This document shows positions 56,611-64,000 of a stretch of DNA of 64,000 bases, piece after piece. The first letter of the stretch is position 1, and each line of letters opens with the position of its first letter. The stretch spans positions 310,001 to 374,000 of the forward strand of contig NZ_JAALBX010000001.1 of assembly GCF_011077955.1 (NCBI RefSeq), given 5' to 3'. The position numbers and the translations under genes are program-made. This DNA is from Citrobacter freundii (GTDB lineage: Bacteria; Pseudomonadota; Gammaproteobacteria; Enterobacterales; Enterobacteriaceae). Below the pieces are notes generated by a model, which had not been told where the DNA came from, did no database searches, and saw only the letters and a list, made by a program, of their open reading frames with translations.

Positions 56611-57903
56611 TTACTCCACCGGAACAATGACGGGCAGGTCTTCACCAATCTCAGTCATTTTGCGACCAATATCCTGACGTAATTTCTCGCGGATCCGTGC
56701 ATGTTCCGGGCTGGCAATCAGGTTCTGGCGCTCCCACGGGTCATTCAGCAGATCGTAAAGCTGGCTCTCTACATAGATCTCTGCGGCTGCCTCATTCCAC
56801 GGATCGCTGCCGGGCGCGACAATTTCATATTTCCAGCGCGATGTGCGCAGCGCCCGCCCGACTTCCGACTCACTAATCTGGATCAATACCTCCTCGTCCC
56901 AGTGTTCAGCATCCAGTGCGGTTTGCAGATCACGCCCCACCATCGCATCCGGCACCGTAATGCCTGCTGTGATTAACATCGTGGGTGGGATATCCAGCAA
57001 CGTCACCAGATGCTCCACCGTCCTGCCACCGCTGAATGGCCCCCCTCGCGCCACGCAGGGAATGCGAATACTGGACTCATGGCACGAGCGTTTGTATTCA
57101 TCATTGCGGGTGCGGAAGTGACAGCCGTGATCGCTGAAGAACAGGATAATGGTGTTGTCGTATTCGCCGCGGGCCTTCAGGTAATCGACAATACGCCCAA
57201 GGTTTTCATCCAGGTTCTGGCACATGCCGTAATAATCAGGGAGGTTCTGCGGCCAGTCTCCGGGGCGGTTAATCAGATCCGGCGGCACCGCTGCGGTCTG
57301 GAAGCGTTCGGCATAGCCATCCGGGGCGACAAAACGCGCCATATCGTTCTGGAAGTGCGGTTCCAGGTAAGAGAGAAACAGCAGGAATGGGTTATCTCGT
57401 GGGCGTTGTTTCAGGTAATCGAGCGCGAACGTAGTCTGGTCATCCACCCGGTAGCCATCGAAATGCACCGGCAGGTTATCGTTATCGAAAAAGTGACCGC
57501 CGTAAGGGTGCGACGTATGTTCCAGCGCATCTGCCGCCAGCCAGTATTGCCATCCGCCGCGCAGTTCTTCCGGCACCGGTTTTTCATCCAGATCTGCCAG
57601 GTGCCACTTTCCAATATAGGCAGTGTCATATCCCGCCTGATTGAACAGCTTCGCCAGCGTCACTTCATCCTGCCGCATGGCGATATTATTGCGATAACAG
57701 CCGTTCTGCGTCGGGTAACGCCCGGTTTGCAGGCAGGAACGCGCCGGGCCGCAGACCGGTTGAACGGTAAAGGCGTTTTCAAACTTCACGCCCTCGCGGG
57801 CAAGCTGGTCCAGCACCGGGGTGGTACTGACGGAAGGGTTGTAGCAGCCCACCGTATCCCAACGCTGTTGATCGGTGAAAAAGACCAGAATATTCGGTTG
57901 CAT
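56611..57903 (-). CDS. Cys-type sulfatase
   Basis: A 430-aa sulfatase of the alkaline-phosphatase superfamily. Metal-binding start ILVFFTDQQRWDTVG, formylglycine motif C51-G-P-A-R55 (QPVCGPARSCLQTGRYP), YIGKWHL, and the second metal site FFSDHG. No signal peptide is present, so the enzyme acts in the cytoplasm, consistent with uptake by the permease before desulfation and with anSME maturation. The sulfated substrate is unknown; sequence places it in the choline-sulfatase/glycan-sulfatase type. Confidence 0.9.
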   Translation of the reverse strand: MQPNILVFFTDQQRWDTVGCYNPSVSTTPVLDQLAREGVKFENAFTVQPVCGPARSCLQTGRYPTQNGCYRNNIAMRQDEVTLAKLFNQAGYDTAYIGKWHLADLDEKPVPEELRGGWQYWLAADALEHTSHPYGGHFFDNDNLPVHFDGYRVDDQTTFALDYLKQRPRDNPFLLFLSYLEPHFQNDMARFVAPDGYAERFQTAAVPPDLINRPGDWPQNLPDYYGMCQNLDENLGRIVDYLKARGEYDNTIILFFSDHGCHFRTRNDEYKRSCHESSIRIPCVARGGPFSGGRTVEHLVTLLDIPPTMLITAGITVPDAMVGRDLQTALDAEHWDEEVLIQISESEVGRALRTSRWKYEIVAPGSDPWNEAAAEIYVESQLYDLLNDPWERQNLIASPEHARIREKLRQDIGRKMTEIGEDLPVIVPVE

Positions 57904-57916
57904 AAGGTTCTCTCCA

Positions 57917-58197
57917 TTAGAGTGTGGCGGGTGTGCGGGCGTCCGCCATTTTCTGGCGTGGGGTTGAAGTCAGCAGGAAAGCGGACAGCAGAGTAAACGC
58001 AGCAGTGATACTGCCGAGGATCAGATAGGCGCTGTGGAATCCGATGGTGTCGTAGAGATGACCCGCGACGGTCGATAAAATAATAGCGGCGGACTGCTTG
58101 ATAAACATCACGCCCACCAGATAGATGGTCCCGGACAGACGAGTATCAAAAACGTCAGCAATATATTTGAAAATACCAATCAGCAGGAAAGATCGAT
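57917..58197 (-). pseudogene. LacY-like oligosaccharide permease, C-terminal fragment
   Basis: The frame encodes RSFLLIGIFKYIADVFDTRLSGTIYLVGVMFIKQSAAIILS, TVAGHLYDTIGFHSAYLILG and a basic tail, matching the last three helices of LacY-type oligosaccharide:H+ symporters. About 300 N-terminal residues are missing. It stops abruptly at AGATCGATCT (58188-58197), where the integrase remnant starts in the opposite direction. It was the first gene of the sulfatase operon, whose native promoter is lost. Confidence 0.75.
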
Positions 58198-58620
58198 CTG
58201 GTCCATGACACGTTGTTTATTCAGAGCGAAGGCAGCAAAAGTCATGATGAACATATCGTTCCCATTGCCTCCCGGCTGCGGCCCTGTCTGGAGCATCTGC
58301 TTGAAGAAGCGGAAACAAAGGGAATACGAGCTGACGATCAGTTGTTCAACATCAATCGTTTCAGTCGGCGGACGCTGCGCCAGGGTAAACCGATGACAGA
58401 AAATCAGGTGTGTTATTTCTTTGCCAAACTCAGCGATGCCTGCCACAGCCGTTTTTCATCACATCGCTACCGTCATACCGTTGCCACAGAATTGATGCAG
58501 AAACCGGAGCAAAATCTGTATGTCACGCAGAAACTACTCGGACACCGCGATATTAAGGTGACGCTCAGCTATATTGAACACAATGTCGAGATGCTCAGAA
58601 GTTGCGTGGAGAGAGATTGA
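58189..58620 (+). pseudogene. Tyrosine recombinase/integrase, C-terminal fragment
   Basis: The frame IDLVHDTLFIQSEGSKSHDEHIVPI, then SSHRYRHTVATELMQ and LLGHRDIKVTLSYIEH, shows the catalytic Lys, H-x-x-R, His and nucleophile Tyr of a phage-type integrase. The N-terminal DNA-binding part and first catalytic Arg are missing, so it is inactive. The gene points at tRNA-leuX 150 bp away, a classical integrase-tRNA arrangement, and shows how the island arrived. Confidence 0.82.
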
Positions 58621-58769
58621 CAAAACAGAGAGTGAGTGAAAAGATCCGACCAGAGGCTTTATAAACAAAAAAAGCCGGAGATGCGGCCATTTTGTAGTTG
58701 CCGTCAACGTCCAGCTTCATTGTACAACGAACTGATTGTTGTAGGTTTTCCGATTATCACAATCGTTTT

Positions 58770-58854
58770 TGGTGCCGAAGGCCGGACTCGAACCGGCACG
58801 TATTTCTACGGTTGATTTTGAATCAACTGCGTCTACCGATTTCGCCACTTCGGC
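58770..58854 (-). tRNA. leuX: tRNA-Leu(CAA), leuX type
   Basis: 85 nt including encoded CCA. Acceptor stem GCCGAAG/CTTCGGC, anticodon loop TTCAAAA (anticodon CAA), a short variable arm and T-arm GGTTCGAGTCC. It corresponds to E. coli leuX, a well-known integration hotspot. Its 3' end faces the island; no second copy of the 3' end was seen at the left edge near 35 kb. Confidence 0.95.
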
Positions 58855-58969
58855 ACTGAAGAGGTATGCGGAAAACGTTGTGGATTATACCTGCAACTGC
58901 CTTACGCGCAACAGTTATCCCCTATGGTGTGAATCGGATGCTGAAAAAATCAGCACCCGAATCCCGGCA

Positions 58970-60610
58970 TTACTGTTTCGCCAGCGCGCTTAACACCTCT
59001 GCGACCGCAACCGCACCCGGGTCCGGCACGCCGCTCAGGTTGTCGCTGTTAACATAAGATGAGCGTCCTGCGTTGGCTTTCTGGATGTGGGCGGTATCAT
59101 CCGCACCCTGCTTCGCGGCGCTGGCGGCACGTTGCAGGCCCTCTTTCGCCAGCGCTTCCAGCGCAGGCTGCAGTGCATCAATCAGCGTTCTGTCGCCAAG
59201 GTCTGCGCCGCCATAGCGTTTCATCTGCTGCAAGCCTACGGCTAATGCCTGCGCCAGTGGCTCACCTTCGGCAACCTTCTGCCCGGCTGCGGTAAAGAAG
59301 ATAGACATCAGCACGCCGCTTGAGCCGCCCATCACGGTGGCAAGCCGCTCGCCGATGAGCAGCAACAGCGCGCCGGTATCGTTAAGCGGCAACTTCCCGG
59401 CATCGAGCTGGTTTTTGATGTCGCGCGCGCCTTCAGCAAAGGTCGAACCGGTATCGCCATCGCCCACTTTGGCATCCAGCGCGTTCAGCCGGTTTTCCAG
59501 GCTGATTAACGTATCGGTCGCTATCGCCACAATCTGCTTCGCGCCAGCGTTCTCGCTGGGCGTAACGTCCATGCGATTATGAATTGGATTATGCGGCTGG
59601 GCTTTCACGGTGCGAAAAGACACCGGGGACTGCCAGCCCGCGGTTTCGACGCTGGCTTTTAATGCTTTTTCAAAGGTCTCATCAAGCGTAATGGCCGAGA
59701 GCGAAAACCCTTTCATATCCAGCGCGCTTACCAGCGCCGCCGGGCCAATCAGGTAATCAATCTGCCCGGAAAGGCGTGAATGCGCGAGCTCCTTGGTGAG
59801 CAGCGCCATCTCAAGCGCCGATACGCCGCCAAGGTTGTTTATCATCACAGCCAGACGGGCATCCGGCCCGGTTTTTTGCTGTAGCGCGTCGACCAGTTGC
59901 GCCACAATCTCCTGGCTATTATGGGTATCGACCGTACTGGCGCCAGGCTCGCCGTGGATCCCAAGCCCAAGCTCAACTTTACCCGGCTGAATGCGGTTCT
60001 CTTCTTCGCTACCCGGCAGGTTGCAGGTCTGCATCGCGACGCCAAGGCTCCAGACGCGCTCACTGGCGGCATGGGCCAGGTCGCGCACTTCGCTCAGGGA
60101 TTTCCCCTGCTCTGCGGCGAAGCCGGCAATTTTATGCACCAGCGCAGTGCCCGCGATCCCGCGCGGTTGTTTGTTGTCCGGCAGGGCGATGTCGTCCGCC
60201 ACAATCACCATTTCGACTTTCAGTCCGTGGCGTTTGGCTTTCTCTGCCGCGAGGCCAAAGTTCAACCGGTCGCCGGTGTAGTTTTTGACGATAAGCAGGC
60301 AGCCACGATCGCCAGTCACCGCGACAATCGCGTTAAGCACCGCATCCACGCTTGGCGAGGCGAAAAGGTCGCCGCAGACCGCTGCGGTTAGCATACCTTT
60401 GCCGACGAAGCCGACATGCGCGGGCTCATGCCCTGCTCCGCCGCCGGAAATCACCGCTACTTTGCTTTTATCCCAGTCGCTGCGTACTACAACGCGGATC
60501 GCCGGGTCGATATCAAGACGCGTCAGGTTGCGATGTTGAGCGGCGAGAATAACACCCTCGATCGCATCGTTGACAAGCTGTTTACGCTCATTAAAAAAGA
60601 ATCTGGACAT
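58970..60610 (-). CDS. dhaK: ATP-dependent dihydroxyacetone kinase (fused DhaK-DhaL)
   Basis: A 546-aa fused kinase like Citrobacter freundii DHA kinase. N-terminal DhaK domain: VISGGGAGHEPAHVGFVGKGMLTAAVCG, with the substrate-binding His in GLGIHGEPGAS. C-terminal DhaL ATP domain: LDAKVGDGDTGSTFAEGA and GERLATVMGGSSGVLMS. It makes dihydroxyacetone phosphate from ATP and free dihydroxyacetone, without the phosphotransferase route. Start 60610 (MSRFFFNERK) is taken by homology; three codons upstream is another ATG. No other gly/dha genes are adjacent. Confidence 0.92.
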   Translation of the reverse strand: MSRFFFNERKQLVNDAIEGVILAAQHRNLTRLDIDPAIRVVVRSDWDKSKVAVISGGGAGHEPAHVGFVGKGMLTAAVCGDLFASPSVDAVLNAIVAVTGDRGCLLIVKNYTGDRLNFGLAAEKAKRHGLKVEMVIVADDIALPDNKQPRGIAGTALVHKIAGFAAEQGKSLSEVRDLAHAASERVWSLGVAMQTCNLPGSEEENRIQPGKVELGLGIHGEPGASTVDTHNSQEIVAQLVDALQQKTGPDARLAVMINNLGGVSALEMALLTKELAHSRLSGQIDYLIGPAALVSALDMKGFSLSAITLDETFEKALKASVETAGWQSPVSFRTVKAQPHNPIHNRMDVTPSENAGAKQIVAIATDTLISLENRLNALDAKVGDGDTGSTFAEGARDIKNQLDAGKLPLNDTGALLLLIGERLATVMGGSSGVLMSIFFTAAGQKVAEGEPLAQALAVGLQQMKRYGGADLGDRTLIDALQPALEALAKEGLQRAASAAKQGADDTAHIQKANAGRSSYVNSDNLSGVPDPGAVAVAEVLSALAKQ

Positions 60611-60746
60611 GTTTTCCAAAATTTAAGTAAACCGTATGCAAAGCATAGACGGTGATGCGTGATCTGCCGCAAAGTCAGCAATTTACCCATGCCTTTCGCG
60701 CCAGATTACCTATGATTTAAGCGAAACCAGTAAAAGGAAACTCACC

Positions 60747-62249
60747 ATGACTTCACCGCTACTTATCGCCAGAACACCGGATGTGACGTTGAATCTGTTG
60801 CCGCAAATGGTGAACCGCCACGGGTTGATAACCGGAGCGACAGGCACTGGCAAAACCGTCACATTGCAAAAACTGGCGGAATCGCTGTCTGAAATCGGTG
60901 TGCCGGTATTTATGGCGGATGTGAAAGGTGATTTAACCGGCATCGCCCAAGAAGGCGCGGCGTCTGAGAAATTACTGGCCCGGCTTAAGGGGATCGGCGT
61001 GACCGACTGGCAGCCACACGGAAATCCCGTCACGCTGTGGGATATCTTTGGCGAAAAAGGCCATCCAGTGCGCGCCACTATATCAGATCTCGGGCCGTTG
61101 TTGCTCGCCCGGTTGCTCAATCTCAATGAAGTGCAATCCGGCGTGCTAAACATTATTTTTCAGATTGCAGACGATCAGGGCCTTCTGCTGCTCGATTTTA
61201 AAGATCTGCGCGCTATTACTCAGTACATCGGCGATAACGCCAAATCATTCCAGAATCAGTACGGCAATATCAGCAGCGCCTCGGTCGGGGCGATTCAGCG
61301 CGGCTTATTAACGCTTGAACAGCAAGGCGCCAGTGCCTTTTTCGGCGAGCCGATGCTCGATATCAACGACTGGATGCGTACGGATGCCAGCGGTAAAGGC
61401 ATCATTAATATTTTATCGGCGGAAAAGCTGTATCAGATGCCGAAGCTGTATGCCGCAAGCCTGCTATGGATGCTCTCCGAGCTGTATGAACAGCTACCGG
61501 AAGCGGGCGATGTAGATAAACCCCGGCTGGTGTTTTTCTTCGACGAAGCGCACTTATTATTTAACGATGCGCCGCAGGTCCTGCTCGATAAAATTGAACA
61601 GGTGATTCGCCTTATCCGTTCAAAAGGCGTGGGCGTGTGGTTTGTTTCCCAAAACCCGGCGGATATCCCCGATACGGTATTGGGTCAGTTAGGCAGCCGG
61701 GTTCAGCACGCGTTACGCGCCTTTACGCCAAAAGATCAGAAAGCAGTGAAAGCGGCGGCGCAAACCATGCGCGCCAATCCGGCCTTTGATACCGAAGAAG
61801 CTATCCAGGCGCTGGGCACCGGTGAGGCGTTAATCTCGTTTCTTGATGCCAAAGGCAGCCCATCAATAGTAGAACGCGCCATGGTTATTGCACCCTGTTC
61901 ACGGATGGGACCGGTTACGGATGATGAGCGCAACGGGCTTATTAACCATTCGACGCTGTATGGCAAATATGAAGATCCGGTCGACCGTGAATCCGCGTAT
62001 GAAATGCTGCAAAAAAGCGTGCAGGCAGCACCGGGGCAGGAGAAGGCTCCGCCTGTAAAAGGTGCGACTGCAACAGTTGATGACGGCATCCTCGGCGGGC
62101 TTAAAGACATTTTATTCGGCAGTACCGGGCCCAGAGGCGGCAAGCGAGACGGCGTGGTGCAAACAATGGCAAAAAGCGCCGTGCGTCAGGTAACGAATCA
62201 GATAGTACGCGGGATGTTAGGCAGCATTTTAGGCGGCAGAAAGCGCTAA
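60747..62249 (+). CDS. yjgR: YjgR, HerA-like DUF853 ATPase
   Basis: A 500-aa P-loop ATPase of DUF853. Walker [12 protein letters not shown] (residues about 31-41), Walker [13 protein letters not shown], and a sensor [16 protein letters not shown]. Similar to HerA-type DNA-translocating ATPases; its cellular role is not settled. An AAGGAAA site precedes ATG 60747. It is adjacent to lptG in E. coli as well, marking the return to the core chromosome. Confidence 0.93.
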   Translation: MTSPLLIARTPDVTLNLLPQMVNRHGLITGATGTGKTVTLQKLAESLSEIGVPVFMADVKGDLTGIAQEGAASEKLLARLKGIGVTDWQPHGNPVTLWDIFGEKGHPVRATISDLGPLLLARLLNLNEVQSGVLNIIFQIADDQGLLLLDFKDLRAITQYIGDNAKSFQNQYGNISSASVGAIQRGLLTLEQQGASAFFGEPMLDINDWMRTDASGKGIINILSAEKLYQMPKLYAASLLWMLSELYEQLPEAGDVDKPRLVFFFDEAHLLFNDAPQVLLDKIEQVIRLIRSKGVGVWFVSQNPADIPDTVLGQLGSRVQHALRAFTPKDQKAVKAAAQTMRANPAFDTEEAIQALGTGEALISFLDAKGSPSIVERAMVIAPCSRMGPVTDDERNGLINHSTLYGKYEDPVDRESAYEMLQKSVQAAPGQEKAPPVKGATATVDDGILGGLKDILFGSTGPRGGKRDGVVQTMAKSAVRQVTNQIVRGMLGSILGGRKR

Positions 62250-62285
62250 GAATAAATGCATTTCCCGTCCAGGAGCACAAAAGAG

Positions 62286-62308
62286 TGAGGGTGCTTACGC
62301 ACCCTCAT
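62286..62308. terminator. Bidirectional terminator between yjgR and lptG
   Basis: Perfect stem GAGGGTGC/GCACCCTC with loop TTAC, followed by ATTTATT on the plus strand; separates the convergent genes. Confidence 0.8.
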
Positions 62309-62311
62309 TTA

Positions 62312-63394
62312 TTAAGACTTACGAACCAGTAGCCACAGGCTTATCAGGAAGAAGCTGGCGCTTGGCAGCAACGCCCCCATAATCGGCGGGATGTTGTACA
62401 CCAGGCTCAACGGGCCAAAAATCTGGTCCAGCACGTAGAACAGAAAGCCGAAGCTTATCCCGGTCACGACCCGTACGCCCATTGGCACACTGCGCAGCGG
62501 GCCAAAGATAAATGACAGCGCCATCAGCATCATCACCGCCACGGAAAGCGGCTGGAAGATTTTACTCCACATATTGAGCTGATAACGGCTGGCATCCTGG
62601 CCGCTGGATTTCAGGTAGTTAACGTAGTCACGCAGGCCGGAAATCGACAGCGCTTCCGGGTCCAGCGCCACCACGCCGAGCTTGTCTGGCGTGAGGTTGG
62701 TTTTCCAGATGCCGGTTACGGTTTGAGTACCCGTGATTTGCTTGCTGTTGGTCAGATTGGATTCATCAATCTGGGAAAGCCGCCAGACGCGGTTTTCGGC
62801 ATCAAAGGTGGCGGTGGCGGCATAACGCACCGTCTGCAAGCGACGCTGGTCGTTAAACGAATAAATGCTGATGCCGCCAAGCTCGTTGTCGCCCTTCACG
62901 CGCTCGATATAGACGAAGCTGTTGCCGTCTTTCGCCCACAAGCCTTGCTGAGTGGAAAGCAGCGAACCGCCGTACATCATCTGCGCACGGTAATTACGCG
63001 CCATTTGCTCGCCCTGAGGAGCCACCCATTCGCCAATCGCCATGGTCAGCACCACCAGCGGGATCGCGGTTTTCATTACCGAAAGCGCCACCTGCATACG
63101 GGTATAGCCGGATGCCTGCATTACCACCAGTTCGCTTCGCTGGGCCAGCATACCAAGCCCCAGCAATGCGCCCAGCAGCGCTGCCATCGGGAAGAAAATC
63201 TGGATGTCTTTTGGTGCGCTCAGCAAGGTATACATACCAGCGCCAGCCGCCGAATAGCTGCCCTCGCCGGTTTTTTTAAGCTGATCGACAAACTTTATGA
63301 CGCCTGAAAGCGACACCAGCATGAACAGCGTCATCATGATGGTGTTTAAAATCGTTTTACCGATATATCGGTCAAGTACGCTAAATCCCGGCAT
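62312..63394 (-). CDS. lptG: LPS export permease LptG
   Basis: A 360-aa inner-membrane permease with six helices, three each side of a periplasmic jellyroll domain (AQMMYGGSLLSTQQGLWAKDGNSFVYIERV). N-terminus FSVLDRYIGKTILNTIMMT is typical of LptG. With LptF and the LptB2 ATPase it extracts LPS from the inner membrane. Its start overlaps the lptF stop by 14 nt, as in E. coli. Confidence 0.95.
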   Translation of the reverse strand: MPGFSVLDRYIGKTILNTIMMTLFMLVSLSGVIKFVDQLKKTGEGSYSAAGAGMYTLLSAPKDIQIFFPMAALLGALLGLGMLAQRSELVVMQASGYTRMQVALSVMKTAIPLVVLTMAIGEWVAPQGEQMARNYRAQMMYGGSLLSTQQGLWAKDGNSFVYIERVKGDNELGGISIYSFNDQRRLQTVRYAATATFDAENRVWRLSQIDESNLTNSKQITGTQTVTGIWKTNLTPDKLGVVALDPEALSISGLRDYVNYLKSSGQDASRYQLNMWSKIFQPLSVAVMMLMALSFIFGPLRSVPMGVRVVTGISFGFLFYVLDQIFGPLSLVYNIPPIMGALLPSASFFLISLWLLVRKS

Positions 63395-64000
63395 TCACCA
63401 CTCCTCGGCGAGAAAAACGGCTACGGAATTTACGCATCGGCACCGTATCCCACAGGTTCAGGCCAATCGCCAACGCCAGGTACGCCAGGTTCACCCCCCA
63501 CATCCAAATCATGGGGTCGAGCTTGCCTTTGGCGCCGTTAGAACGCAGCGACGTTTGCAGCAAGAAGAAGATTAAATAAAGCAGCATGGCGGGCAGCATA
63601 GACAGAACGCGCCCCTGACGTGGGTTAACCACGCTCAACGGCACTACCATTAACGCCATCACGACTACCGCGAAAACCAGCGTCAAACGCCAGTGCAGCT
63701 CCGCGCGCGCCTGTTGCTTATCTGATTTCCACAAGGCGCTGAGGCTCATCTGCTCGGAATCTTCAGGATCGAGCGCAACCGCCTGATGACCAATCACCGC
63801 TTTGTAATCTTTAAAATCCGTAATACGAAAATCGCGCAGCATCGCGGTGCCTTCAAAGCGCGTTCCCTGATTGAGGGTCACTACCTGCGCGCCGTCTTTA
63901 CGCTGCGAGATCTCGCCGGAATCCGCCACCACGACAGAAGGACGCGCATTGCCTTTCGGCCGAAGCTGCGCCAGGAACACGTCGTTGAATTTGCTGCCGC
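63381..64000 (-). CDS. lptF: LPS export permease LptF (5' part outside window)
   Basis: The frame is open to the window edge and encodes the C-terminal 206 residues of LptF (full length about 366). Visible are the jellyroll end (DVFLAQLRPKGNARPSVVVADSGEISQRKD) and the last three membrane helices (LVFAVVVMALMVVPLSVVNPRQGRVLS; MLPAMLLYLIFFLLQ; MWGVNLAYLALAIGLNLWD). A GTG at 63980 is internal, not the start. Confidence 0.95.
   Translation of the reverse strand, partial: GSKFNDVFLAQLRPKGNARPSVVVADSGEISQRKDGAQVVTLNQGTRFEGTAMLRDFRITDFKDYKAVIGHQAVALDPEDSEQMSLSALWKSDKQQARAELHWRLTLVFAVVVMALMVVPLSVVNPRQGRVLSMLPAMLLYLIFFLLQTSLRSNGAKGKLDPMIWMWGVNLAYLALAIGLNLWDTVPMRKFRSRFSRRGVVNAGI

Noticed and set aside
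57010-57996. 328-aa ORF opposite the sulfatase
   Set aside because: Antisense shadow; the sulfatase has all active-site motifs.

Overview
The window reads as chromosome of an Enterobacteriaceae member close to Enterobacter/Kosakonia/Citrobacter. The lsr, tsr, yicN, mdtM, yjiN, yjgR and lptFG orthologues are all close to E. coli proteins and the tRNA-Leu is E. coli leuX-like, but the gene order differs from E. coli K-12. Genus cannot be fixed from the sequence alone.

Layout. 1-10.8 kb: end of yhaK, a small ORF, the ribosomal oxygenase roxA, then a full autoinducer-2 locus (lsrACDBFG on minus, lsrR-lsrK on plus). 10.8-13.2 kb: a small Hcp / DUF1493 / membrane-protein cluster and a non-coding stretch holding two inverted copies of a structured, GC-rich element. 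13.2-15.7 kb: serine chemoreceptor tsr and yicN. 15.7-19.9 kb: a fructose-asparagine (fra) locus with kinase, deglycase and GntR regulator, but a frameshifted transporter and no asparaginase gene. 20-24.7 kb: mdtM, two unknown genes, uspF-like, yjiN. 25-35 kb: a catabolic regulon of two MFS carriers, a fucose-isomerase-like protein, an enolase-superfamily dehydratase, an SDR dehydrogenase, a DHDPS-type lyase and a GlcG-like protein, controlled by a LacI-type repressor with three near-identical operators. The last structural gene has its 3' end tandemly copied.

35.2-58.8 kb is a composite genomic island ending at tRNA-leuX. From left to right it holds two tandem mosaic lipoprotein genes (the second truncated); a type IV secretion fragment of an integrative conjugative element cut at both ends (RAQPRD protein to TraC/VirB4); an AT-rich candidate defence segment (HEPN-zinc-ribbon protein, 37-kDa nucleoid-associated family protein with a partner membrane protein, and a 431-aa island protein); a cluster of small HTH regulators with strong palindromic operators; an EcoRII-type restriction-modification system; and a sulfatase / anaerobic maturase / TSUP exporter operon whose leading permease gene is decapitated beside a decapitated tyrosine integrase.

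58.9-64 kb returns to core chromosome: a fused dihydroxyacetone kinase, yjgR, and the LPS export permease genes lptG and lptF (lptF cut by the window end).

The most interesting uncharacterised pieces are the nucleoid-associated/membrane protein pair, the HEPN-zinc protein, the LacI-controlled pathway, and the inverted structured elements, whose two copies show compensated stem changes.
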